The notes under the pieces were generated by a model. That model did not search any database, was not told the origin of the DNA, and saw only the letters and a program-made list of their open reading frames with translations. Position numbers and translations under genes: made by a program. A stretch of 53,077 nt of DNA. It comes from Isohypsibius dastychi (taxonomy: Eukaryota; Tardigrada; Eutardigrada; Parachela; Isohypsibiidae). Position 1 is the first letter of the stretch; every line of letters starts with the position of its first letter. The stretch is taken from the NCBI GenBank assembly GCA_034696485.1, contig JAQIWT010000027.1, forward strand, positions 1 through 53,077, given 5' to 3'. This document shows positions 32,493 through 44,747 of the stretch, piece by piece.

Positions 32493-33721
32493 TCAGAGGC
32501 CTTTAACAAGTGCGGACTTGCTTGGGAATTTTACCTGGTGTTTGAAATAGGAAAGAATCGTGTTCCAAACAACGAATACGCAGCTGAGGAACAAGATGCG
32601 ATGTTGTGGTCCGACGAGGTAAAAGTTCAGCGATTGCATCGGAACCCAAACCAAACAGTCCGCCGCAAACACTCGAAGAAATTTCTGACCGAATTCGTGG
32701 CGAACTTCTTTGACGCGCTTCCCCTCCATCAGCCCCATGCCTAAAGAAACAGTAAGTAGTCATGACACACGGAATTATCGTCAAAAAAATGATTCTCACT
32801 TAGAAAGAATGCGAACTGGAATGGTGGGCCGGAAACTGTAGAAAAAGTTCAAAGGTCATGGTTTCTGAAGTTCGGAATACAATTGAGAATATATATATAC
32901 TGATTTACCTAGCTGATCGGTGGCGACTTTTTTGGCGATGGTGATTCCATTCCGCAATGGCCAGATCCGATCGAGATACCGGAACCAGTGGTGGGAAAGT
33001 GGTCCCATCACAAACATTCCGGTGGCAGCCATTCTGCCTACATCAACAAAATTTTGTCATTGTTTCATTTTCATTTCCCACTTCACGAAAATGAATCTAA
33101 CAAACCCATTCGGGAATAAAAATTATTCTGCAGATTGAATTCTTAAAACGAAAGCAATAACTTTTCGGACACCAATACTGGACACAAATCAATCAAAATG
33201 ATTCGACCTGAATCGAAATTGAACTTGAACTCTGAACTGCTCTCTAAATGAAAATGAATTGATTACCAAAACGCAAAGTTGAAACCCCATTTTCTGACCT
33301 TTTACCAATATTTTTTCCGATTGCATTCATTAAATGATTCCAAGTTAAGAGTGGAGTCACACAGAATTTTTTTTGTTTTCGCAGAATCCAGGTTCAATTT
33401 AAAAAGTAAGTTTCGGATATTCGCTTTCCCTCAAAACGCCCTCAAAATTGTCTTGTTCAAAACCAGTGAGACTGGAAATTTATTCAGTTCATACCTGTTC
33501 TCTTCCAGTCTCTGGCATGATGCTGTTTCTGGATGTGGATCTCAATACTTTGCTGTAACGCATCCCCTACCCCGAACAGAGTTCCGGCAACGGTGATATT
33601 AGTAAGGAATCTGGAAACTCATAACCATCATACAGTAAATCCAAAACCGTTCCCGATGAAAAACTCACAAATGGCGTTCAAAAAGACGTTTGGTTGCATT
33701 GCGCAGACTGATGAAAAGCAT
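32493..33721 (-). CDS. MPV17L2: MPV17L2-like inner-membrane protein, five exons
   Basis: Complement of exons 33721-33669, 33610-33495, 33037-32909, 32835-32800 and 32740-32493; all phases agree and give 193 residues. Mpv17/PMP22-family proteins are four-helix membrane proteins; MPV17L2 acts in mitochondrial ribosome assembly at the inner membrane. Family marks in order: FLTNITVAGTLFGVGDALQQ (residues ~19-38), GPLSHHWFRYLDR, KKVATDQL, SMGLMEGK, then CLVWVPMQSLNFYLVGPQHR and VVWNTILSYFKHQ. The early QQSIEI and the order of motifs point to MPV17L2 rather than MPV17 or PXMP2. A TATA box lies 61 bp before the ATG. It is head to head with the ATPase gene and shows no lesion. Ortholog assignment is inferred by motif comparison. 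Confidence 0.88.
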
Positions 33722-33781
33722 TTTCGGGACGACATCACGACAAAACCCATAATGAACTCTCTTCGCATTCGACACGTTGCA

Positions 33782-33787
33782 TTTATA
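33782..33787 (-). promoter_or_regulatory. TATA box of the MPV17L2-like gene
   Basis: TATAAA on the minus strand, 61 bp before the ATG at 33721. Confidence 0.45.
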
Positions 33788-35247
33788 CTGTACCACTTTG
33801 AACCCCGTGATGAGAGCATGTTTTCGTGGAGATTAGATTGTTGATAATGCGATAAAACTGTTGACTTCGGAGAAAATCGGTTTGGTTCTAGTATTGTTCT
33901 GCTTGGGAATTTGCTAATTAGGCATGTGATATAATTGTTATCTGGATGCGCAATTAATGAATGACTTTTATGACCATCGCAAATATTTACAACCGCGGAA
34001 AATTTCGTCGAGATGAATCGCTTTTCTCAAAAAGACGAATTAGTTGGGCAAAAAAAAAGAAAGTCAGTTTACGGACGACAATGTCGTTTTTGATAAACCG
34101 TTAACAAGGGTTGTCTCCTGCATCGTGATGGCTTTTTATGTGTTGTGAGATAAGGTCAGTCGAGCTGTTATCTGTTTTCCAACCTCGAGGTTAGTTCGTT
34201 TGTTAACAGTTGTGTAGAGAATGGTGATAGGCTGTAAATTAGGGCCTGGTTCGAGTGTTGCCCGCATAACCACATTTAAATTTGATGAAGGAATGTGCGC
34301 GTGATTCACAAGTTGTGAATCACAACTCTGAAATACAGTAATGGCAGTGAGACAACACGAGAGGATTTTCGCTCAGATCATCATCTTCCTTTCACTCCTG
34401 CCCCGTAAAGACATTCATATCGCGTTTGCCTCTCGGTATTCCACATGCCGTTTTTCTGAAATTGTGCATATAATTAACTACTCTGTAGTCTTCACTTCAT
34501 ACACCTGCAGAGTGACCTCGCCGGGACGGCCATATTTTGCGGGTGAACCGTAAAATGTCCCTAGCATTATCCGAATTGGTCAGGCAATTATTTGGTATTT
34601 GACCAAGCCACTTAACATAATTCGATTGAGGGGGGGGGGGGGGAGTAAGTTTCTTGATGATGCTTTGGAGTGTGAGCTGCGTGACAATTAATCTATGTAC
34701 TTTATACGTACAGTGAGGATGGTGTATACTGGGGCTGACTCCAGATGAAAGACATGCCATCTGTTGCATGTACAGGAATCTTATAGTTGTTTGTCGCTGA
34801 TCTGTCAGTGCAAATTTCCCGAATCTGCTCTGGGTAGTTTTTTGCTGGCGCAGATAACAGTTCGTTGTTCCCCGTTCTATTTCTCCCGTACTTCTTCATT
34901 AGCGGTATTGGTCCACGTTTCTCACACCTGCTTCCGTATGAACGTGTCCGCAATGATTGTTGTTTTAAATAGCAGACCAAAGCCGCATATGAAACTACGT
35001 TGCAACAACGATCTCTGACAGCAGTAGGCCCTTCGGCACTTGTCTTTTCCCCGCGTAGATCACCACATAACCGACACTAGGACGCAGAGATCGCAATGAG
35101 TTCGATCAATAATCGAAAAGAAATAGTTACCAAACTGAGTCAACGGATCATCTTGATCATTTTAACATCGCTTCAATCTCTCGGATATCCACCGTACCCG
35201 CTTTTCGGACCGACCAGTTTGTTCGAGCTCGTTAGCCTTTACTTTGA
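33788..35247. other. Shared upstream region of two divergent genes
   Basis: About 1.5 kb between the MPV17L2-like gene and the ATPase gene. It contains a run of 13 Gs at about 34629-34642. The frame 35096-35290 overlaps the start of the ATPase gene in another phase and shows no homology; it could be 5' leader. Confidence 0.4.
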
Positions 35248-38200
35248 ATGGATAAGAAACCACGAGGATTACCAAGTGCTTTATCGCTGAAAAGTTTCGC
35301 TGGCTGGGAGAACATCAATCAGAGACCGTCGAGATTCGTGGTCCACAGAGCAGACCTTGTTGCACTTGCCAGTCTGCCGTCGGAAGAGGTGGGTGTACAT
35401 CTGTGCATTTACTTTTGGTATTTGTTGACCGGGATACTATATTGCAGCGACGAGAAAGAATTATTCGGGAGTATGGAGGAACTGATGTGCTTTGTGCCAA
35501 ACTGCATACTCATCCAACCGAAGGTTCGTGAACTGCCGGTTGAACGGTAATGTTTGCTCATTTTGCCAAAAACATTCTTGTGGTGAGTGACTCACTGCGC
35601 AAATACGGCATGAGGACAGTCAACAGAAAGATCCCAGTCGTGCTCGTAACTGCCTACTGAACGGCCCACATGTGTACGCATTGATGTAATAATATCGCTC
35701 TACTTAGCCGACTGTTTATGAGCTACTGCGCGAATGTGGATGATGTCGTTAAACTGCCGTGTTTCAAAATAATAACGCGCCATTTTAGGATTTTCGCTTT
35801 GCGCAGAGTAGTTTCAACTACAGTAGCCTGCAAAAATGTAGTGTATCTAAGTAATATCATATCTCTAGGTATCAGAGACACGAAGACAGAACTTGCTCAA
35901 AGACGTGTATTTTACGGCAAAAATGAGCTTCCCGTTCGGAAACAACGAAATCCATTCTGGTTCCTCTGGATGATTCTGAAGTCCTCTCCTCTGATATGTC
36001 TCGAAATACTCGCCATTACATCGCTGGCAGTGGATCTTTGGAGCCTACATCGACCAGATGGCAAGTGTTACAATGCTGAAATTTCTTTTTCACGAAATAT
36101 TTTGCTGACCGTTGGTCCGTTTTTCTAGCCCATGAGCACGAGGAGTCCAAAACAGAATGGGTCAAGAGCGTGGCAATTATGGTGGCCGTCGCCGTCATAG
36201 CCTCCATTAATGCAGGATTAAACTACAGACAGGACAAACAATTCACCGCCGTCAAGAACGAAGTGGAGAAAACTCATTTCGTTGAGGTGATCCGTGGGGG
36301 TAACTACAAAGTTGTCAAGCACAGCGAGGTGGTGGTTGGAGATATCTGTGCACTAAAATACGGTAGGCAAAGCGTAGACATGTCAAGTCTGTGGCTGGAC
36401 CATATTGTCATTTTCTAGGTGACGTTGTTCCGGCAGATGGCATCCTCCTACTTGGGTATGATTTCAAGACCGACGAGAGCACGCTGACAGGAGAGTTCAA
36501 CCGTATCAAGAAACAAGTGGATAGCGATGACATGCTCCTAGCAGGTAACTTTCGAGGGGGGGGGGGGTAATGTCGGATGAAATGACGTTTGATTGTCTAA
36601 GGGACTGGCGTAGTGGAGGGGAGGGGGAATATGTTGGTCCTGGCTGTTGGACTTTATACGCACAGGGGTAAAGTGTTCCTACGCACTGGAACAGCTCGGA
36701 ACAATGAGCAAGATGAACAGACACCCAAAGATCCGGATATCGAGTTGGGCAAAGTGGAACCCCGCGATATATTTGAGATCGGAAAAACTGTGCATCATCA
36801 TGATATGCAGTCGATTATTCAACGGAAAGAGGCATTGATTTCAAGCAGATTCACGAAGTCAGGTAAGACCAGTATACAGTAGTCTATGGACCAATATAGT
36901 TTGAGATCATACTATAACATTATATAAGACCAATAAGATTTGTGACTTTTCTTCAGTTGTTCTATGGTGGAGAAATGTTGCCGTATATAGAGGCGAATTT
37001 ACACTGTTGAACGGTTTGGGTTTCCAGGTCTCGTCTTCGCAATCTCGACCTCGGCTGCAATTATCATTCGTTTCTGCGTGGAACACTTCGTATACGAGCA
37101 AGCTGTTTGGAAAGAAAAAGACTTGTTCAAAATCTTCGATGCCCTAGCCGTTGGAATGACGATCCTGGTCATCGCTATTCCACCCGGTCTTTCACTCGCC
37201 ATTACTCTGACAATGGCTGTCACGGCAAACGTAGGTCACTGAGCGAAAACTTGACGTCTCATTCTCATCAATGTGTGATTTCAGAGAATGATACGGGATC
37301 ACAACTTGGTCCGCCATATTTTTGCATGTGAGACCATGGGTTAGGCCACAACAATTTGCACGGACAAAACGGGCACTCTGACGACGAACCGTATGACCGT
37401 CACGGAATTCTGCATGGACGGTAATTCACTACCCCATCAACTTTGCCTCCATGACAAGTTCTTTTCCACAGGGCGGATATACAAGCCCCACCCACCACCA
37501 ACCGATCTTGACCAATCAGTCCTTGACCTCATCTTCCAAGGAATCTCCGTCAACAGCTTCTACTCATCGAACGTATTTCAGCCGAACCAAGATGGGATTG
37601 TTGTTCATGTCGGCAACAGAACGGACTGTGCTCTCTTGGGTCTGGTGCATGAACTCGGCTCAGACTACAGGGAAATACGGCATATGTATCCAGAAGAAAG
37701 CTTCAGCCGAGTGTACACCTTTAGTTCGGAGCGTCGATTCATGGCGACTGTCATCAAAATGGAGCATGGGTTCCGACTTTTTTCAAATAGCGCCGCTGAA
37801 GTCATCATCGAACAGTACAGAAGTTTTCTGTTCTACGAAGACAATTTTCTTGAATATCATAATTTCAGATGTTCTTATCATTTGAATGAGTTGGGTGAGA
37901 CTGAGAAGCTATCAGAAGAAGACAAAAGCGACCTCCATCGAGGAGTAGTTAGACGGATGTCTTCGGAAGGCCTTCGCACGATTGCTTTAGCGTTCAAAGA
38001 TATGACTGAAACCGGCGGCACAACTCCCGATTTTGAAGATGAGAAATCTACTCTGTCCGAACTCGTCCTTGTCGCCATTTTCGGCATACAAGACCCACTA
38101 CGACCTGAGGTGCCAAATGCGGTCAAGAAATGCTTTGAAGCTGGAATCACAGTGCGGATGGTCACCGGTAAGCTTGTGCTGAGGACACAAACTCCGAAAT

Positions 38201-39648
38201 ACCGTTGCAGGATGAATAATGCCTTCTAGGTGACACTCTGCCAACAGCAGTTTCGATTGCACGAAAATGTGGTATTATAACCAAAGAGATGGATCTTTCG
38301 ACAGCCGTTCTTGATGGATCATCGTTCAACAAAATCATCCGTGATGAATACGGCCAGGTAATCGCAAATTTCGACCGACAGGAAAGTTTTAACTTTCAAA
38401 CCAGTGATTGTAGGTCGATCAGCTTAGGTTTGATACCGTTTGGCCGAAGTTGCGGGTTTTGGCGCGGGCCACCCCTCAGGTCGGTTTCGGTGATATTCGA
38501 TGAATTCCGAGTCCTCAATCTTTGGTACCTGTTAGGACAAGTACACGCTGGTTGACGGAATAATCCGCAGCAAGCTGAATTCCACGAGAGAAGTTGTTGC
38601 TGTAACCGGTGATGGGACTAACGACGCACCGGCACTCAAGCGCGCTGATGTGGGCTTTGCCATGGTCAGTTTTTTTTACGAATTCTAGCTGACTTGCGTG
38701 TTCATACCCCTTGTTGTTCAGGTGGTCTCAGGAACCGATGTTGCAAAACAAGCGTCCGATATCGTGTTGACCGATGACAACTTCGCCAGCATCACAAGAG
38801 CCTGCTTGTGGGGTCGGAACGTCCACGAAACCATCTGCAAATATTTCCGGTTTGAATCCACCGTCTTTCTTGTTGTACTTCTTCTATCCCTCATCGCGGC
38901 CTGCGTGGAGGGGGTGAGTCAAACCACATCCAGCGTACTTACAGATTTTGAACTACCTGAGGCTTGCTTTAGAAAGTGATATTGAAACCCGTCCCTATGC
39001 TCTGGATCAATTTCATCCAGGACTCCCTGGCATCCTTCGCCTTGGCACTGGAGCTACCAGATGAACGTCTCATGCAACTCAAACCGCATGGCCGAAAAGC
39101 AAGCATCATGACACCGATCATGATACGGAATATCATCGGCCAAGCGATCTACCAACTAACCATTCTTCTTCTGGTCACTTTCGGTCAGTCTATTGCTTCT
39201 CGTTTCAGCCTGATTGATGACTAAAATGAAACGTTTTAGGGGGGCAGAAAATGTTCTTCTGGCTTGGTGGTGATTTGGAACAGAAATACGAACGAGAGAC
39301 TCTGGTGTTTAACTTATTTGTGTGGATGACTCTGTTCAACTTGATCCATGGCCGCCGAGTGAGGAATGAAAGGAATGTCTTCAAAGGATTGATAGTGAAT
39401 TACGTCTTGCTTGGAGCGCTTTGGCTCACCGCTGCAGCCCAGGTTAGCCTTGTTTGAAAATGGACTTCACGATTTGACAGCTGGTGTGGTGATTTTAGGC
39501 GGTGATTGTTGAATTCGGTGGAAAGGTGTTTTGGACGACTGGTTTGAACTGGGGGCAGTGGTTGTTCTGTGTGGTTGTTGGATTTGGAAGTTTGGTCTGG
39601 TACCAAGTGCTTGTTTATTCTGATCTTCAAGCAATTGTGATATTTTGA
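35248..39648 (+). pseudogene. PMCA-type calcium ATPase (P2B), 15 exons, one in-frame TAG
   Basis: Exons 35248-35388, 35448-35523, 35869-36060, 36129-36362, 36419-36544, 36602-36862, 37028-37230, 37285-38167, 38230-38357, 38423-38479, 38536-38664, 38722-38913, 38973-39183, 39240-39442 and 39499-39648 join in one frame of 1,062 codons. PMCAs export cytosolic calcium across the plasma membrane. Seen: EYGGTDVLCAKLHTHPTE near residue 60, DKTGTLT (Asp438), [15 protein letters not shown] (791-), WINFIQD in TM6 (Asn887, Asp891 kept). Odd: TAG at 37342 (codon 431); TGES is TGEF (238-241); the TM4 PEGL calcium site is PPGL (395-398); KGA is NSA (579-581); no calmodulin-binding tail. Intron 3 (36061-36128) starts GCAAGT, a GC-AG intron. 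The start at 35248 is the first Met in frame; an upstream exon is possible. Best read as a decaying or non-transporting paralog. Confidence 0.88.
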
Positions 39649-40206
39649 AGAATCGCGAAGTGGTAGTATAAATCTCGGAAAATGTCAGAGTTTTCATTCT
39701 GGTTAGCTTAACTGAATTTTGATTGAGCATTCTACGTCTCCGCCAAAATTAATCAACGACTATCCACGACTATCAAACGACTGTCAACCATCAATCAACG
39801 ACTTACATGCTGTTATACACAAGGGGTGTTAACTCGAATCTGGCGGAGACAGACTGCATCTCGGTTCTTCGTAAGTGTTTTGTTTTAACTCCGTCACGCT
39901 TCGTCTCATCGTAATGTAACTCCGTGGACTGACTCTTGCCACGGGAATGGGATACGTCGTGCAGGGGTCAGTTCTTAGAACAGATACGGTTTTCGAGTGT
40001 TTTTGTGGGAACTACTCTTATGTTTGGTAGCTTTGGGGCTGGGAAGGGGTGAGGTGATATTGTCTGCCCACCAAATAATACCCATGACAATGGACTGAAA
40101 GATTCTGAGAAACGGAAGAGACGGGCCTTTATTCGATTCTGAATCATCTGTGTAGTCAGTTGGGGATCATTCCGAATAAAACGCAATAAGTCCAGCAATA
40201 ACTGAC
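39649..40206. other. Intergenic, no gene seen
   Basis: Downstream of the ATPase gene; only shadow-like minus frames overlapping its last exon. Confidence 0.4.
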
Positions 40207-40817
40207 GGAAAGAGCTCGGGGCACCATCGACATCATCCTTTTACTCGGGGCACCATTGTCCGATCAATGACCAAACCACTCTAGCCTCGGGGCACCATTG
40301 TTTTCAATGGTGTCACAAGGGTTATACAGTAGCACGGCTCACCGTTCACCAAAATTTTATTTAGCACATGCGGGACATTCGCGTTTTTATCGAAAGAATT
40401 CAAGTTTTTCAATGGCTAGTATTTCATCAATTTCATGTTGGGTTATGACCGGTAGCAGCCCCTGGCGACCCTGTCTTTTCGAAACCGGTCGAGATTCTTT
40501 AGGGTTGAAGGACTCCAAAAACCAGTTGCGTAGCGCTTCGCTTTTAAACGATCCCGTCTGTGGATCGCGAAAAACCCGCAGCTGGTGCCCTCTTGCTGGT
40601 TTTGCACGGCGATATACCGACAACGCAGATCCTTCTCACCAGCGGAATGGACATGCCATGGCGTTGCCATGCATGACCTTTCATTAATTTTAAAAAGGAA
40701 TGGTGCTCCAAGGATTGAACACCATTGAAAACAATGGTGCCCCGAGGCTGTGGTCAGTTCCTGGGGAATGGTGCCCCGAGGAAATGGATGGTGTCGATGG
40801 TGCCCCGAGCTCTTTCC
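40207..40817. mobile_element. Foldback element with ~110-bp inverted ends and six 13-bp motifs
   Basis: The left ~110 bp (from GGAAAGAGCTCGGGGCACCA) is repeated inverted at the right end. CTCGGGGCACCAT occurs three times in the left arm (40215, 40244, 40286) and three times inverted in the right arm. The flanks ATAACTGAC (left) and ATAACTGTT (right) suggest a 7-9 bp target duplication, as made by hAT or MULE-type transposases. The middle has a minus frame 40623-40387 that looks protein-like (RGHQLRVFRDPQTGSFKSEA, then ITQHEIDEILAIEKLEFF), perhaps a remnant of a transposase N-terminal part; unproven. Confidence 0.8.
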
Positions 40818-43800
40818 ATAACTGTTTGCGTTTTAACAATCTGGTTTTTATATCAGTTTGAATAACTGGATCTATTATGGCTGATATATAACTGTTCGGA
40901 CAAGCTTTTTGTCCTTGGGCTTGCTATGAGAAAAGAAGTATGGAAAGCACCAACATCAAGCATTGGCTTTTCAGGAAAAGTCCTGCCACATTCTGGTTTC
41001 GACCAGTTGACCATAAGTGCTCTGCTTAGACTTTAAGTAGGAATGATACGAGGTTCACCGCGCTGAAATGTTCAAAATAATGACGGTATGGAAAAATTAT
41101 CTCAAGCCCAGGGGGATTGCGGTGGTTGCTGGACACGAAATGCGGCCAAACATGGTCATCCGGCCATACGTCCTGCATACTAACTGACGTGCACTAATAT
41201 GGCAGTTTATACTATCGTGCTAATTTCCGGTGGGATATGGCAGTTTTAACCCAGTCTCGACCCAAATATCATGCTGATAAAACGACATTACTCATCTGAG
41301 CATGACTGGAATCTGAAATGAACAGCACCATCGACACGGAGAATGATCCCTGACTAACTCTATGCAAATTAAATTTGAATATTTATTACTCCCAACTGAC
41401 ATCACCCTATCTGCTCTCCAGCATCCCCTTTATATTGCTACATGACAGATTTGGGTTGGGATAATGAAACTCAAATTACCAACTTGACCCTTCATTCCCG
41501 GATGGTCAGGAAGAAACAAGATATAGTTTTCACGAAATACTCCATTAAAATAAACATTCCCACACCTTTTCTGGACTCCCTACAGGCCATTCACCGGTGT
41601 TTGGTATTTTGAGTCACAGGGCTCCAGTTTATCCAGAAACAGGGGCAAAAAATGTCAGGTTAAATTACCGTGTTGTGCTTTCTTGCATCGCTAAATGGCG
41701 TCTTGGGAAATGACGATGATGCATATTGTTATTTTAACAAATACGCTGGAAGCAGATAATCCAGGTGAATTAGGGCCGTTTAATACGTCAAAGTGCTATT
41801 CCCGGTTAAACGCTTGGTTATCATCACCGCGTGCGTCCCAAATGACAGATGTTTACGGACTCAGAATAGATCAAGAAAAGGTTAAGAATTATCGATGATC
41901 TATTTCCTACTGATTTCGGTGAACTCGATCTCTTTGAAACACACCTTGACGAACGCTGTACCAGTAAAATGTTAGGTTACTCGACGTAAAGTATGACATA
42001 GAGCAAGTATGAGGCACGTAGAAAATTGCCAAAACAACCAATTTGTGTAGCGGCTGTTTTACATTCCAGACTCAGTGCAAAAAATTCAGTTTTAGGAAGT
42101 TACGGGGCCATCGAAACTTGACACGGCCCTGTTGTTGGATATTGTTAGTTTGTGGATCCTGCACTATGTCCCAGATATGTCATCAAAGTCATCAAAGATC
42201 TCAACCGCTTTGAAGTTCAAGCTGTCACACAAACTTTGACGACTCTGATCATGTTTGACACTCTAATAAAAAAATCCAGATCAACATATTGTCGCAAATT
42301 GTCATGTTATCGTCTCCAAAATGAACTGACATTCAAAACAACTCTAAAGCGGCAAATCTGTAAACATATTTAAAACACCCAAAAAAATGTTTTTAAATTA
42401 AGTGAAGCTGCCCGTTAGGAGACAATGTTTTCTTGGAAAATTCGTATGGGCATTGATCAGAGTGTGGGAAAAACAATGAATTTAATTGAAGACAGCTGGA
42501 TGTGTAAACAGGGATGAGATGGTTTTCCATTACCGAATTGCGGAAGCTGGCTTCGGGGAGAGAGAAGGGATGGCTAGTGCACTTGACCGTCTTGAGAATA
42601 ACATCAAAAGTGCAAGTCGATGACCGTCGCATACGGAAGCCGTTGCAAATCCCGCGTCGGATTATCAATATAACCCTCTGAATCCCCGAATGGTGTTGAT
42701 TGAGGGAGAGGGAGATTTATTGACTGTGGGGATAAAAGTTGGACGTGAAGAGGGGCTAGTCTAATAAATAATGATAAACTACGATGACGTCTACACAATG
42801 TGGCCACATCCGATTACTGCCTCCTTATGCTCATTTAAATTGCTATTTATCAAACTCCCCTGACTGCTGGATTACATGCCCGAGAAATTCGTAATCGTCT
42901 TCCAGTAAGATCGCTATGACGCACACCGAAATTCTATGGATGGGATAAGATGTTATCTTGTAAAATGATTCGACAAAAATTTTAAGAAACATTCCTGAGA
43001 TTTGATACGGTTGAAACGAATCAATGATCCTCAAGCTCATTGGCCAAACTTTGGTTGGAGAATAATAGCGTCGCATGGATAATTCGGGTGTTCTTATTGA
43101 TAACCTTTAAATATTTCTGTACCATGCATGTAATTCTCCAGAAAATGTTTTTATAGAAATATCGCCATCAGTAAAGAATAGACAATTATTTTTCTGTTGG
43201 ATGGTCGTAAAGTTCTGAGTCATGTGTTATTCATTGCATTTATTTCCGTGTTCATGGAAGTTTTTAGTTGTTTTGTGAAATAACGCATTTTATTTAAAAC
43301 CATCAGGTAAGAAATCAGGCGCTCTAGAACGTGATATTGATTGCGAGAAATGTGCTCTTCTCAAATAGGAGTGTTTATAATCGGAACTGTCTCTTGAGTA
43401 CTGAAAGCACTTTCGGGCGCCAAGATACGGATATAGCTTATTTAACTACCGGGTGGAAATGTCAGTGGTATCAGATTTGGCATATTAATAACTCTACCTG
43501 CGGAAAAGGAAGCCGGAATTAGCTGGTGTATTATGGATTACAATATTAATCGGATCATATGGCATGTGATGGAATGCGCGTTCCTCTGACGTGCCTGCTC
43601 AAATCGTTCCGCTAAATTTACAGTTTGTGGGAAATCATGACACGATTTTCGGATTGAATATGATTACGGCTTATTACTTAAGACGTGTCATTTTCTCCAG
43701 TGATAAATTCGGAGTACTATCGGGTTTACTATAAACTAGAACTAGGAATCAATAAATGCTATGATAAAGTTTGTTCTCTTTTTAAAAAAATCTGAATTTT

Positions 43801-44747
43801 TCTGCATTGTTTTTCTTTTGTTCACATTTTTGGCTGTCCATTCAATTAAATGTAAGTTTTTCGAGACAAGTGCATTATTTGAATATCTAAGGGAGTTGAA
43901 CGGAGCCCTTTCCTGTATATGTTCATCTGAAGCAAAGCAAGCAGCTTGAAAACCTTTTGCAGATACGATTGCGTGAAGAAGTATTCTCGATCAAACTACG
44001 CTTTTCCAATCTAGAACCAGCTTTTTGTTGAAATGGAATTTAGTTGGAAAAATCTACTGATTACCACATATTTGAACAAAGCGTTTGAGGCTGACAATTT
44101 CACGATTTTCAGCAAAACAAATCTCGTAACACCAAATCGGGGAAGAGTTTTAGTAACTTTAAATTTGCAATCAATTTAATTTTTCAGTGAAGCGAACCAG
44201 AATCAAATGTCAATTTTTTTCTTCATTTTCTTCAACTTTCAAAAAATAATTTTAATAAATTTTGAAATTCAACTTTCTCAACCGCGTTTCTCCATCCCTG
44301 GTACGCGAGAGAATTCTAGTCCGCTGTATTTCTTTGCGGCTCCGCCTCAACTTTCGATTTGCAAAAAAGTCGTCCTTGCAGCCGATGAAAAAAGGCAGAC
44401 ATCAGTGTTTTTTAGAGCTCGTTGAAACAAGCCGATAAATTGCATTCTATCGATTTCCCATAATAAAAGGCGTCCATGCAGCATCCCCGCCGAGATGCAG
44501 ACTCTCCTCTTCTCTCTCATGCGAATCGGCAATATCCAATATATATTCAAATGACGTCAAGCATCACAATCCATCCCCGAACTTACAAGTCAATCAAACA
44601 CGATACATTTTCAGGACCTCTTCTTAATCAGCAAGACAAGCCAAAGTTTGTTCAGTCGTCCTCTTCCTCTCCCCTCATCTCGCTCCCATTTATCCAGACG
44701 CGGGATGAGAGTTTGAATTAATTCCCATTTTATCGCCGCCATAAAAC
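40818..44747. other. ~3.9 kb without a recognisable gene
   Basis: Two small candidates only: a 67-codon plus frame at 41695-41898, and a plus frame from 43761 whose first ~30 residues look like a signal peptide (FCIVFLLFTFLAVHS) and which ends at a GTAAGT donor at about 43853, i.e. a possible first exon of a secreted protein. No second exon could be assigned. Confidence 0.3.

Noticed and set aside
35718-36128. 136-codon frame
   Set aside because: It reads through intron 2 and the start of intron 3 of the ATPase; only 35869-36060 is exon.
6499-37344. UAG reassigned to an amino acid (TAG codons interrupt NADAR B, the ATPase, the 4790-5370 gene and 15828-16640)
   Set aside because: TAA and TGA interrupt similar frames (NADAR C and E, 14771-15370), real frameshifts are also present, and no consistent residue can be assigned.
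37451-37885. 144-codon frame
   Set aside because: Shadow of ATPase exon 8 in another phase.
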